64,000 nt of DNA from contig OY986437.1 of the NCBI GenBank assembly GCA_963920525.1, positions 29,927,063-29,991,062 of the forward strand, read 5' to 3'. The notes beneath the pieces are model-generated. The model was not told the DNA's origin and did no database searches. It saw only the letters and a list, made by a program, of their open reading frames with translations. Shown here piece by piece: positions 44,556 through 57,596 of the stretch; the stretch's first letter is position 1; each line of letters begins with the position of its first letter. Position numbers and translations under genes: made by a program. Source of the DNA: Dichetophora obliterata (Eukaryota; Arthropoda; Insecta; Diptera; Sciomyzidae).

Positions 44556-46001
44556 TTTTTTGACATTTTTGACACTTGCAGTGTCATTATTATTAATAAC
44601 TTAAGGCATGCTCTCTTTTGTTTTCGGAGTTCAGCAGACTCTTTCTCACTCAGCCATTATTCAAAGTCATTATTGTCACACTCTGCTAAAACTGTTTAAA
44701 CTAAAGCAGTCGATTTTGTGAGACATTTTGAGGCTCTAAAACGCTATGTAAAGTAATAAACAATAGCAAAACACCATAAGTACCAAAACATAAAAAGTCA
44801 CTTAAAATGTAATCTACGTTGCAGCTACGTAGTGTGTTTTTAGTTTTGTCAAAAAAAAAAACACTTGCTCTGTGTCAAGCTAAGCAAAACGTTTACTCAT
44901 TGCAAGACCACATCAACGACTACAACTGTGTTAAAAGGGAAAGCATAACGAAGAGAAAGAAATGAGAAAATCGAAAATATTTACGCAATCTACGACGAAG
45001 ATTACCTCTGTAGGGTTAATGTCAAATGGAATTTTTATCTTCAATTAATATTGTCGACGTCACGATCGTTCGTACTCCGTTTCTTGCTGATTTTGTTTTT
45101 TCTTATCTACTAAAAGTCACGTAAACTTACCAATTGAAATGAATTACCTTATGTACTTTGGAAGTGTAGAGAACATCGCCTTAAGCTATGGCTGCACTTC
45201 CTTTAATCTTAATCTTTCTTATTATTAAAAACCACAGATTGGTAAGGTTGTAATCGTATTCTCCAATCATAGATTATCTCTAAAATCTTAAGGAAATTCT
45301 CAAAAATATTCTATCATTAAATACTCTCGATAACTGCTAATAAATTAGAAGAAATATTCTCATTTTATATTCTCATAAATTACACGAAATGTTCTATCAT
45401 TAAATACTCTCCAAAAATCTTTTATACTATTGTTAACTTACTAACTTGGTTATTCTAAAATACATGAAATATTTTATACAAAATTCTAACATAATATTTT
45501 ATCCCATTAAATATTCTCAAAAATCGAAAATAATATTGGAGTTTTGGTTTTCCAACAGGATGTTCTTATCCAGTAAGATTGTTTCGAATGATTGTTTTGA
45601 ATAAGATTGTTTCGATTATTAAGTTCTATATAATGTCTATATAATGTTGGTCTAGCTAGATTCTTACACCCTTTCTTGCAATTAGAAAGGAACGATCCAT
45701 CTCCTGGATGCCGCGATATACCGATTTAAACAAATATATTTTCTAACCATTTATGAATTCCAATTGATCTTTTTTTGTAATTTCAAATTGATTTCCTGAC
45801 TAAAAATTCAATTCATAAAAGATAAATTTCCAAATTGAACTGATCTATTTTGAATTTTAAATGGAATTTCTGAATTTCAATTTTCTAAAAATACCTTCTT
45901 AGACAATTGCCCAATTTTAAGCATTTAATTTTGAGAATTTTTGCATGAAAATGTTAACGTACAAATAAAAAACCGTCAGTTTTTTAATATTTGTTTTCGT
46001 T
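44556..46001. other. non-coding stretch with degenerate repeats
   Basis: 45290-45520 iterates ttctatcattaaatactct-like words. No coding signal. Confidence 0.4.
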
Positions 46002-46005
46002 TTAA

Positions 46006-46038
46006 CCCTTTCAAATATCAGTTTTGCCTTCTAAAGGG
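46006..46038. repeat. 33-bp inverted unit between TTAA sites
   Basis: ccctttcaaa at the left and tctaaaggg at the right, with TTAA outside each (46002-46005, 46039-46042). Could be the residue of a piggyBac-like element or chance. Confidence 0.4.
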
Positions 46039-46042
46039 TTAA

Positions 46043-48387
46043 ATGATTTTATTTATTAGTTACTAAATCTGTAACTTACCAGAAACTAACTTGGATGGGC
46101 CAGTATATCGAAAACTAAAAAAAAAACAGGAAAATAGTCACATATTTTTGTTTTTTCTGAGATGAGACTAACATACTTTTTTAAAAATATATTTTTAATG
46201 AAACGAAGTTTTCTTTTTAAAATGGATTCAAAAGTGTGCAAATCTGACCAACACACTATGTATAAATTTGAGGGTTAAAGTGTTGAATAGTTTAAAGGTT
46301 AGTTTCTCAACAAATAATTTTTTTTAAATTATCTGCAAATCTTCTTTATTGCTCATCCGACCCCAAAAACTTGCTTAATTTAAAAGATTTCAAAACAACA
46401 CAATCAAAAGCTTTATTTCCTGACGCCATGTCGCCATCGCAACAACAGACAGGCGACAATAATGTAAAGTTGCACATTGAACTATGTATTTCAATAACGA
46501 TCAAACCAAAACGAATCACATTTTATTTTATTTTCAGTAATATTAAAACCAAAAAAACAAAAAAAAACACATTCCTCATTGCGACCCGACGCGCTCCAAT
46601 AAAAAAAATAGCTTAAAGAGCAAACTTTTTATTATAATGGCGGAATGGAGGGGAAAAATAGAATAAAATGAGATTATATAAATTTCCTTCACAATGCCAA
46701 GATTATTAAATTTTTCATCTTCTCTCCTCGGTTACTCGTTTATGTGTACTTGATCTCGTGAAACGTGGCTTCTGGACCACACAACAAGCAGCGAGCTAAT
46801 ACATTTTAAGTAATATTTCTTAATGGCTTCTATTTTCATTTTATTTCTAAAATATTTTCTTATTGCGAGTAACAAATAATTCTTAATGCATGCTGAGATT
46901 TGTTGCTGCGCTCAAGATGTTTCGCTAAGCATTTGGCTACACAGTGCAAAAATAAACTAAGTGCAGGTGAAGTTTATATGTTTATAATTTTGAATTTTCA
47001 CCACTTTAATAAATTTAAATAAATGCTTAATAGATCAATTCTAAAAAATTCTCATTTTTTTATTTCTGTAAACTTTACCGAAATTCTTTTGCTGAGTGTA
47101 TCTATAATTATTTTCCAATTTTTCATAAACTTCTTTTGTTTTTGTTGCCGAGTTTATGGCGTGGTTTTCTTTTCTGTTTACAATTTGTTATAAATTGTTC
47201 GTTCCGCTTCTTGTTTCGGTTCTGGTTATGAATTGGTACTTGCACTTGAGCGGGTTAAGTTAAAGCAGAGCAAAATTTATTGGTTTCCTCTTTGGTATTT
47301 GACTTGCGTTTTATTATTTATGACAAAGTCCAGTTCTATTGTTTGGGTCAACTTTCTGCTGCTGTACAGCTCTTCAGTAAAAATTATTGCATGAAATTTA
47401 AACTATTCGAATGTACCACGGTAGGTAAAACTCTAAAAATAATAATCTCGCACAAAAATTAATTTAATAAGTTATGTGACTGTTAAGTCCTTACAAAAAT
47501 AGTCCTACACTACTTTTTATTGTTTTAGTTTTGTACGTGACAAGAAAATTAACTGCAAATTAGCTATATACAAAAATATTTACATTACCCTTATAAAAAA
47601 TAAATTGCCCAATTCAGCCTTAGAAAGGAGTTTGACCGAGCTTCTATTGATGAATTATGTTGTGCGTGTTATTAAATGTTTGAACACAAATGATCGAGAA
47701 CCATTACCCTTATACACTGTACTAAATCACATTCTTCTGAGTTTATGACCATTTCAAATTTTAATTCAGAAATTCTATATAAAATTTAGAAAAAATAAAA
47801 CATTTTAAATTCACTTTATAACTTAATGATGTACATAATACAATTAATGATATATGCCAACGGTGGGCAAATGCGGCTCTTTTTTGAGTAAAGTGCGACT
47901 CTTTTTTTATATTGATATTTCAAAGTATATAAAAACAAAATTAAAAAATTTTATATATCTTGTCAAATTCCATGGAATCCATGTTGTTCAACTTTGTTCT
48001 TTAAATTCAAATTCCATGGACTACCATGTTGTTCAATCGTTGTATGACCAACGATTTGACGAAAAATTTTATGTGTACCTGTTTTTCTTTACTAGTAATT
48101 CTCTTCAATTGTGCAGCAATTCTATTTTAAATGTACCGGCCTCACAGAATGACCATATCCGTTTGGGTAAAATTTTGCATCACTGACGGAAATAAAAAAA
48201 CCTAATTTCGAAGAAAAAAGTTTGGCGTGATTTTTGGCGGAGTTCCGGGGGATGCACAAAATTGACCAAAAACGTCGAAAATTGATTTTTACGAAAATTC
48301 ATACCTCAAACACTTCTTAGCCGAATGTTAAGTTTGTACAACATTAGAAAGGTTATTAAACGTACTTTAATTTAAAGTCAAAAATTT
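46043..48387. other. mostly unique non-coding stretch
   Basis: A direct repeat of aaattccatgga plus catgttgttcaa occurs twice about 43 bp apart near 47966 and 48009. The 81- to 110-residue frames at 46371 and 47854 show no family motifs. No gene called. Confidence 0.4.
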
Positions 48388-49151
48388 TAGGAAATTTTGG
48401 TGGTTGGATCAATCCCAGGATCCCGGACGATTTAAGCCCGTTTAAGTCCCGGGATTTTTTTTCCAGGATCCCGGAATTTTTAAATAAAAAATATCTATTA
48501 CAAATATTCATTTAAATGCAACTATTTTAATTTAAGTTGATATGAATATAGAATTAGAATAACCTTTTGAGTTAACGAAACTTACAAATTGCTTACGATT
48601 ATCGTACAACTATTTCTCCAACTCGCATAGAATTAGAACAGGTGCTTCTCATCAGCGGGTTATATTTATATATTACGCAAACAAAAAAATTGTGGTACCA
48701 TTTTACCTGTGCTAACGTCAGTATATTCATATAAATCTTACATCGTTGGAAAGGTGTTTTCGAGTTCATTTGCAGAATATAATATTTATTCGAATAAGTT
48801 GTCATTAAGATAGGTACAACTAAGCAAATGTTAAAACCTTTTTTCCCAATGGGACAGTACAAACAACTAGCAACACAGCTCTGTTGAACATCGTTGCTGT
48901 AGCATAGACGAGAGAGAAGAGAATGTCTCAGGACACTTCAACAGAGCTGTGTGCATGGTAGCAGTGATGTGATTTTCATTTTGCTAAAAATCCCAAATCC
49001 CGCAAATGTGTAAATTCTCTTTTTTGCTCACATTATCCCTTCCAAAATATTCTGAAATCCCGCAAAAAATCCCTCCAATTTTAATGTCAAAATAAGTAAA
49101 ACAAATAATTTTTGTTTCTTTATATGTATGATTATTGCGTTGCATGGTATA

Positions 49152-51650
49152 GGTTAGGTTAGGTTAAAGTGGCTGCCTCAAATTGAGACGCACTTAGGCC
49201 AATAAGGCCCATTGTGGTACCACAGGGGTTGATCTCCCTTCTCTATTCAAACCAGCTTGAGCTGTTCACAAAGCTTAGGATTCGGTATATCGATATTTCC
49301 GAGAGTTCTTCGAGGTTTCTGAAAAACCAGTTGTTTAGGTGAAGAAAACGTTTTTGAGCCAGCGCTGGGCAGGTGCAGAGAAGGTGTTCTGTAGATTCCA
49401 CCTCCTCCTCATCTCTACAGCTTCTGCAGAAGTCGTTGTGGGGTATGTTTAATCTTTGAGCGTGCCTGCCAATAAGGCAGTGCCCTGTCAGGATCCCTAT
49501 CATGGTGCCAATGTGATCTCTACTAAGAGATATGAGTTCTTTTGAACGCTTCAGATTGAGTTTGGGCCAAATTTGCCGTGCTATATTACAAGTGTTACCT
49601 GCTGACCATCTTTTGTTGGTGTTAATACAGGATAACTCATGTGTAAGGAGTTTACATGTGGTGAGAGGAATACCAAGGTTTGTCTTGTCTGAAGATAGTT
49701 GTTTGGTAGTACCTGTGCGAGCGAGTTCATCTGCTCTGCAGTTACCTAGAAAATCCCTATGTCCAGGAATCCAGCATAGGATAATTTTAAGCTGCTCTGC
49801 CATCTCGTTTAGAGATCTGCGGCAGTTGAAAACTGTTTCAGATGTTATTTCAACAGTTCCTAGGGCTTTCAGAGCGGCTTGACTGTCAGAAAGTATGCAT
49901 ATATCCATGGAAGATATATCATTTTTCTGAAGCCAAGTTAACGCTTCATGTATAGCAGCGATTTCAGCTTGAAATACACTGCAATGGTCAGGGAGCCTGA
50001 AGGCTATATTGATGTTTAATGTTTCTGAGTAGACTCCTCCACCTACTTTGCCATCAAGTTTTGATCCATCCGTAAAGATCTCAATGACATTGTGAGGTGA
50101 ACGGTTTTCTTGTTCCCACTCTTCTCGAGAGGGAATGGATACATCGAACTTCCTCTCAAAGAGTAGTTTTTGTGTGATGTAGTCAATGGACCTAGGTAAA
50201 GGAGGGAGAAATTTTCTGATACAAGAATGTCCTAGTGGACCTTCTTTCCACTGGGAGGTGGCTACTAGGCGGATGGCTGTATTAGCGGCCATCTGTTTAG
50301 CTAGGATATCAAGTGGTGTAAGATGGAACATTGTGTCTAATGCGTCTGTCGGAGTGGTTCTTAGGGCTCCGCTAATGCACAGTTCAGCTGATCTTTGAAC
50401 TTTACGGAGAAGGTTATGGTGAGTCTGTTTTTCGAGTGCATGCCACCAGACAATAGCACCATATAGCAATATTGGCCTTACAACTGCTGTATAAAGCCAG
50501 TGAGTAACACTTGGCTGTAAACCCCATTTGCTACCCACCGCCTTTTTGCAAGAGTATAGGGCAATGTTCGCTTTTTTGGCTCTTTCGAGCAGATTGGGCT
50601 TCCAGTTTAGTTTCCTATCCAGTATAAGGCCCAGGTATTTTGCTTGATCTGAGAAGATAAGACTTGTATTTCCCAGTTTTGGAGGGCTAATTTGAGGTAC
50701 ATTGTGTTTTCTTGTGAAAACTACTAACTCAGTTTTATTAGGATTAACGCTGAGCCCACAGCTGATAGTCCAGTTGACAAGAGTATTTAGGCAGTTTTGC
50801 ATAATGTCTCGGAGAGTAGATATATATTTTCCAGAGGTAACAATAGCAACGTCATCGGCATAAGCTATCACCCTGCACCCCTCTAGTTCTAGTTTGCCTA
50901 GCAGTTCATTCACTGCTAAATTCCAGAGTAGAGGCGATAGAACCCCTCCCTGAGGGGTTCCTCTTGGTACAGATCTTAGCGTGGATGCCGCTCCAAATTT
51001 TGCCCTTATAATCCTGCCAACTAGCATTTGGTTTATGAGTGCTATCAGCGCGGCATCCACCCCAAGCTCCGTCAGCGCACTGGTGATGGCCCCTGCCTCG
51101 ACGTTATTAAAGGCTCCTTCTATATCAATAAAAGCTATCATTGTATATTCCTTCAGATAGAGGGCTTTTTCAATGATGGAGATTATGGAAAGGAGAGCTG
51201 TTTCCACTGATTTGCCTTTGGTGTAAGCATGTTGAGCTAGAGATAATGGCTTCTTTTCTATCATGGATCTCAAGTGAATATCAATTAATCTCTCGAGGAT
51301 TTTTAGAAGAAAAGATGAGAGACTAATTGGTCTAAGGTCTTTTGGGTTTACGTGTGAGCTTTTTCCTGCCTTAGGTATAAAGATAACCTTCACATTACGC
51401 CATAGCTGGGGAATGTGGTTTAGGTCAAGGCAGCTTTGGTAGATCAGCAAAAGCCGCTCCTTAATGATGTCATACGACTTTTGGATTTCAATGGGGGCTA
51501 TACCATCTGGTCCTGGTGACTTAAATGGTTTGAAGCTGCTGATTGCCCATTCGAGCTTTGTTTGCGAGAGTATTTCTAGAGATCTGTTCACAGGTGGTAA
51601 CTGATATACCTGGATTGGATCGTTGTATATCTCTGAACATCCCGGAAAGT
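49152..51650 (-). mobile_element. LOA/I-type LINE, 5'-truncated
   Basis: Flanked by the exact 12-bp duplication ttgcatggtata (49140-49151 and 51651-51662). The 3' end on minus is a run of taacc units (plus: ggttaggttaggtta). Truncated within ORF2 upstream of the RT core. Confidence 0.9.
49243..51650 (-). pseudogene. LOA/I-type ORF2: RT, RNase H and CCHC-like C-terminus
   Basis: Open from the truncation point to the stop without interruption, about 800 codons. Numbering from the GTG at 51591: SPGPDGI about 25-31, LRPISLSSFLLK about 86-97, FIDIEGAF (motif A) about 154-161, TPQGGVLSPLLW (motif B) about 212-223, AYADDVAIV (motif C) about 243-251. An RNase H domain begins near residue 510 with FTDGSKL, continues with the FQAEIAAIHEAL and LSDSQAALKAL blocks, and ends near WIPGHRDFLGN. 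A cysteine/histidine cluster CRSCRDEEEVESTEH lies near residue 735. RT plus RNase H is typical of LOA and I clades; LOA is my preference. The endonuclease half and ORF1 are missing. The open frame suggests a fairly recent insertion. Confidence 0.88.
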
Positions 51651-54149
51651 TTGCATGGTATAAGCACCAAAACGTTTATATTGAGGTGCCTCGACTTGTT
51701 TAGGGAGAAAAAAATTCAATTTATACCCCTCTAAAAATTACCCTTGATCTATTTTATGATTTTCAAAATATTTTGGATGTAACGAAAGCCGTCAGTGAGT
51801 TAAAATTTTTTGCAAAAACCTACAAAAATGACTATATTTTAAAATATTTCTTAAAAAATAGACATTTTTTTTAGAATTATATTTGAGCTTAGTGCCAAAT
51901 AAGCTAATGAAGCAACAGGTTGCAACAACAACAAGTTCTTTGCAGAACAAACAAAGAATCAATTCTGGGCAAAAAATGGATATCTGCATACTTCCAAAAA
52001 TTGGCAATTAAGTAAATTCCATATCGCTTTTTTACGATATTTTGAGTTAAGTCATTATTCCTTGTGACCACAGATATATTGGCTGCTGTAATAGTTGTAA
52101 CAAAATAAACTGTCAAAAACTAAAAGCCGGAAAAAGCTCTTCTAATCTGCATCAAACAACTTAAAATTTTTCAATCGGATTACGGTTACTGCTGCTTTTT
52201 CGTAAATGTTTTTGGAATTTTTTTTTTAAGTTTTATTAAATTTTCATTAAAGTTCAATTAACTTCTTTACTTCTAATGCGATTCTCACATTTTCTCGATA
52301 TTTAAGCTTAAATATTAATTATAAAATAAAATAAACAGTTACTAAAAAATATTGTAAGAAATTAAAAAAAAAAGTAATAATGTTATTTAAATTTTCAAAG
52401 TTTTCGTATCAGTGAAGGTTATCGTAAAATTTAAAATATTTTGGAAATATCAGAATGGCAATGGTTACTTTTTATAGGGGGTACAAATGGCAATTTTTTT
52501 TGTAAGGCACCTTAGTACACTTAAAAATTTTTTAATTTATTCAAGCTGAGTTATGAATGAAGCTAAATAAAGTTTTAATCCAAAATGGGGAAAATATCTA
52601 GAATCAAATCAATTTAATTCGAATTTATTGAGAATTTTTTAATAAATTACAATGAAACAACAAATTTAATCGGCGATACTACAAGATTACAGGCAAAGCG
52701 ATGCTTATCAGTTCTTTAAAAGGATTTCAATCTTTCAAAATTTTGGCACAGTAAAAAATCCTGCCATAAATTCAAACGCCCTCTCGCCCTATTATGGTTT
52801 AAAAATCCTAAAAAAGGGCGAAATCCCAACAAATCACATCACTGCATGGTAGAAGAATACAGGTAGATACACCAGATGAGGCATACAGCCGGAAATGTGA
52901 AAACGAAGCAAAACTTTTTATTTCTTTTCCTTTGTTTCCATTCGCCACATAGCTGAATTTGACAGACATGGCAGTATGGAAAGAGAGCACAGTCAGCGCT
53001 GCACCTTATACCATATACCTTATACCATGGCATATACCTTATACCATGGCTTTGTGGCATTGTTGTTGTTGCTGTTTCTTAATTACTCTCTCGGACTGAT
53101 AACCTAAGCAGAATGAAGTAATTTCATTCAATGAACACCGTAGTAAATAGACACATGACGTAACTAATTATTTCTTTTATACCTACAATGTAGCTGCAAG
53201 ACCTCCAACGCATGTTGAGTTAATAATTCAGTTTTAGTAATAGCGTTTGGTAATTTTGTGTAGAGATAAATCCTTACTTCAACGAAACCCGTACTCATGA
53301 CACGACATCCACAAATTAAGAGAAATGCCATATTTCAGACAGTTTTAGTCGTATTAGCCAAAAATGTATAAAATGTAATAAATTTGGTATGTTAGTGCTA
53401 TTTAAAAAACTATTTTCGACGGCCATGACTATTTTCAACGGCTGTTAACCGACAACATTGTTTGTTTGTCCTTTATCCTTTTAAGACCTAACGCTAAGCC
53501 ACTGAGAACTTTTTATGATTTTTGGAGTAAATGGACTTTATATGATCAGAAAATATATTCAAAGTCAAAACTTTGATATTTTTATGCCCTTCAAGGATTT
53601 TCAAGAACCAAAAGTTTGTACTGAAATAATGTTTTTTTTGCACCAAATGATCTCAAATCAAATAAGATTTTAAAAAATATTATATTTTTTGTTATTAATA
53701 TTTGATATGTATTAGCCAAAAGTATTTATCAATGTAATGCTTTTTAACTTTGATAAACGTTTTTCAATAAAATTAAAAAAAAAGAAAAATCTATTTTGAT
53801 ATGGTCGAACTTTGACCACAGGCGATACTAGTATGTAATAATATCCGAAAACTCTCTAATGAAAAATAAGAAGCTTACTTAGATTAATGTATTACTTTAA
53901 AAATAATTAAAAACAAAAATTTAATTTTGAAAAGTCTTTTTCAACCTTAATTTGCCTTAACACATAGCTGCACATAGTTCCTGCCAGCCGATTTTGTCCA
54001 AATTCACATATGTATGAAAGAGAACACAGTCAGCGCTGCAGCTACCTTATACCATATACCCAGAAAAGGTATTTTGGTTCTTGAAAGGGATACCCAGAAT
54101 AGAATAAAATAAAATGTAGGTCTCTAGCTGTCCGAACACCTGAGACAAT

Positions 54150-54535
54150 AATGGGGACAAAATGTTACCCCCTTCAGGTAAATCATTCATAATACACAGG
54201 TGAAAACTCTGATACCAAAATTTCACGAATTGAAGTCCCATTCATTCTCTCTTACTTCACAAAATTTCAAACAAAAAGCTAAGAGCATTTGGTCTAGAAC
54301 GTTAAAAGAAAAAAAAGCCTGTTTGAAAATTCGAGATAACGATGGGACCAAATTTTACAAATTTCAGGTAAATCATTCATAATACACAAATGAATGCTCC
54401 GATTGATACCAAAATTACACGAATTACAGCCCATTCATTATTTTTCACTTAAAAAAATTTCAAACAAAAAGCTAGTAGCAATAGTCTAGAGCGCCAAAAG
54501 AAAAAATTCCTATGATGGGGTAAAATTTTACCCCA
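54150..54535. repeat. two 190-bp tandem units
   Basis: caggtaaatcattcataata starts at 54175 and again at 54365, and the rest of the units align (caaaatttcaaacaaaaagct in both). Lies in a roughly 580-bp insertion within the hAT relic. Confidence 0.82.
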
Positions 54536-54993
54536 TCCGGCTGGAATGGGTAAAACACAAAAAACATGAAGACGGTGTCTAAAAAAAATTTTATAACATT
54601 TATATAACAATACCTTAAACTGTTCTGTATTTTATTTTTTTTATGTTTTGTTCTTTAAATTAATACAATTCGCCAGTCATTAAGATTAAGTGTTTTTGTG
54701 TTTATTAGCAATAAGGGTATTTACAATGGTGTGGCATCGTGGTTTTGTGGTTTTTTTACCATAGTTGACAACCACAATTATGAGCACCTTTTAAAATCGT
54801 GGTTTAAAATTGTGGTTAGGTACCTCCCACTTTATCTTTTTGTTACTATGCAAATAAATTAATTATCCAATTTGATATATTTTGATGCATTTTGAGCTTT
54901 TTCCATTTTTGCAATTAGAAAAAAGCTGGCAGCCTATCAGTGGAACTTTGGAACTTTTAATACCACATATTAAACATATATGTACAAACATTA

Positions 54994-55298
54994 GGGCGGG
55001 TCAAATTCTGGCTCAGCGAAATTCGTAAAATACATGTAATTTCAAGACTTTTTCTCCACTACAGCATATACAAATTCTGAAAAAAAGCTGTGCGGACTTT
55101 CGTAAATAGATTCATACACATACATTCATACATTCATATTTTATAATTGAGAACAAAATCTATTTACGAAAGTCCGCACAGCTTTTTTTCAGAATTTGTA
55201 TATGCTGTAGTGGAGAAAAAGTCTTGAAATTACATGTATTTTACGAATTTCGCTGAGCCAGACCACCAAAAAATTCGTCCATACAAATTGACCCGCCC
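54994..55298. mobile_element. foldback MITE with near-perfect arms, TA duplication
   Basis: gggcgggtcaa and ttgacccgccc ends with TA outside both. The inner arms match almost perfectly for about 100 bp (ctggctcagcgaaattcg through aaagtccgcacagc in inverse). 305 bp, non-coding. Absent from the intact hAT copy at 23.3 kb. Confidence 0.85.
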
Positions 55299-55708
55299 TA
55301 ATAAACATATAATTATATGCATAAACATAGAAACATCGTTAAACATAGTATTGGACTACTTTAAATGACCACACTTTTGGTTTTTAAAGATTTCATGTAA
55401 AACAACAAAAAATATAAAAAAAGGATCGGTAAAGTTTGGTATCAATGCCACGGGGTTTTTAACTACAATGAAAAGAACGTAATTGTGAATACCCTTAAAG
55501 TGTTTTGTTTTGCTTTCGTTACTTTATAAATGAATTATTTACATTTTTTAGTTTCAAGTAATAAATAATAAAAAATTGTATTAAAAACATTTTGAATTAT
55601 TTACTTCTTAAAGTTTTCAATCCCGAAATAATCCCGGAATCCCGGGATTGAGATTTTCAATCACGATAATCCCGGGAGCGAGAGAAGCTTCCGGGATTGG
55701 ACTCCCTA

Positions 55709-57596
55709 TTCCTTACATAAATGACCAGGTATCCGTAGGAGCTTTTTTTATTTTTCATAATTATTTATTTAACAATAACAAATTGGCCCATTTTTTTGAC
55801 CAAAAATGAAAATATAAAAAAAAATTTCTCCCTGGGATACCTTGGAAAATCAATTATCTTATGATAGCATTTTGATTTCAAATGATCCAGTAATTAGTTA
55901 TACGGTTCATCGGCGGACAAATTTTCTGCTGCGATGATTAATTCAATTATTAATATTTTGCTTTCAAAAACTACAAAAATTTTGTTCATATGTTATACTA
56001 TAATTTCACAATCAATTGAATAAATTTGTATAACCTGTAGCGTCTAAAAAAATTCTTAAAAATAGGCATTTTCTTCGCGGAATTAATGTTACTCCACCCT
56101 TAATAAGCAAATTTAATGAATAACATAGGCAAAAACAGGGGCATATACAAAAGAAATGAACAGATAGATATACAGACATTGGCGTAACAAGCGTGGCAAA
56201 GTGGGGCAGTTGCCCCCCACTTTTTTAGCTAGATAAACAATTTAAAAAGAAAAGTTATTCAAAATATCAGTTTTTTTTACAACGATAATATTTTTGTATT
56301 ATATATTTTCCTCTTTTTTCTCTCTTCTTCATGTTTCATGTGAAGAAATTTGGGTGAACTTTTTTTGCACCACCATTTGCACTGCCCCCCCAGATGAAAT
56401 TCGCTTCCGACGCGCTAGTATACAGAAGGCAACGAGTGCCAATAAATGACCTACATATATTGCAAAGATCTCAGGGATACACAATCGTCCGAAGAATCAT
56501 GCTACATAAAGAGAAATAAAATTAAAATGCCAGAACATAAAAGAGGATTACAAAGTGCAAATCTAACTAGAAAGTATTGTTTGTGTACCCTTTTTATTTG
56601 TGGCTTCTCACAAATCAACAACATGCAGCAGTTGGTCGATGAGGTGCTGTTGTTGCCGAGTTTCTATTAACCTAGCAGACAATAACCATGTCTATTATGC
56701 GCATTGTTATTGCAATTTTAACCATACATGGTTTGTGTATGTGTATTGTCTGTTAAACAATAGTCAGGGCAACAAAGCAAGCTGTCAAAAGTGTCAACAT
56801 TGGCAGTTGTTTGAAATGTAACGGACGGAAATGTCATAAAAGCCCACAAAAAAGCGCTGTTTGAAAAGCTTCTTTTGCATGGGAGTGTGTTGCATGGAGA
56901 TTATATCCGTAAAAATAGCTGGGTGAGCCTTATTTTTTGTATGCAGCATAAAAGGTCCTTAGAGTATAATATATATGAAGCAGATTGCAAGCTAAATGAA
57001 AAATATGAGGGAGAAGAAAAACAAGGCACAAATCAAATAAAACCTAGATATGTACCAACAATGATTTGTATAAAAAAGAAAAAACTGCAACTACGGATTA
57101 TCATCATGTCGGGGTTAAAATACCGCAAAATCTAAACAAATTGTAACTAGAAAATGTTGTATTTCGTGGCAAGTATTTGACACAGTTTTATTTACGGCAT
57201 TTTTTTTTTCTATTCCTGGTGGATTAAGTTTGGAGCAAAAAGAGGATGTTCGTACATTTTGATATGTATGTTTATATAGCGTATATTTATTGATAATTTC
57301 TGCGAGTGTGTGCATTTTACAGCAGCTACATGAAAAATCTGAACTTTTTGCAAGAAAAGCAGGCTGACAGACATACAAACATTTGTGTCGAAGTGCAATG
57401 AACTGCATATATTATTGAGAGAACAAAACACAAAATATAGCTCCAGCAACTTTGCACCCAAATAGCCCACTGAGTTCGAAAACTACAAGTCAATACCATC
57501 AAATACTTACTTATATGTAGTTATTACAACAGCACGATAATACTTCTTTTGTTCAAATTTGAAAACGTGTTAAATTATACGTGCCAAAATTTCAGA
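55709..57596. other. mostly unique stretch
   Basis: Near 56176-56415 ggcgtaacaagcg, gttgccccccac and gcactgccccccc sit in inverted arrangement and may be a decayed MITE. Short frames at 56446-57135 have no family features. No gene called. Confidence 0.4.

Larger units (their letters stand above)
48962..52844. mobile_element. hAT-like element, CAGTGATGTGATTT ends
   Basis: Ends cagtgatgtgatttt and reverse complement cagtgatgtgatttg, with exact octamer duplication catggtag (48954-48961 and 52845-52852). 3883 bp as it stands; about 1.37 kb without the LINE and its duplication. No transposase. Confidence 0.9.
48668..53834. mobile_element. 5.2-kb composite insertion
   Basis: Present between two parts of the hAT relic that are contiguous in the intact copy at 24.46 kb. 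It contains another hAT element with a LINE, plus about 0.3 kb and 1 kb of flanking sequence. Its own ends (tatattacgc, ctagtat) show no convincing inverted repeat. Confidence 0.55.
48388..55708 (-). mobile_element. second copy of the CCCGGGAT hAT element, split by 5.2 kb
   Basis: The right end (reverse complement tagggagtccaatcccgg, 55708) and everything down to about 53835 match 23000-24463 on the opposite strand. The remaining terminal part matches 48388-48667. The join corresponds to gttatattt/gtaataata in the intact copy. Additional insertions sit at about 53965-54545 and 54994-55298. The left tip is decayed. Confidence 0.78.

Noticed and set aside
49152..49170. Interstitial telomere repeat (TTAGG)
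   Set aside because: Only about two and a half units, located exactly at the LINE 3' end inside its target duplication.
49532..50398. Plus-strand frames over the LOA element
   Set aside because: They lie opposite an 800-codon RT/RNase H frame with clear motifs; they are shadow frames.
56176..56415. Element with ggcgtaac/ccccccac ends
   Set aside because: Inverted symmetry is weak and no duplication could be read; left as a remark only.
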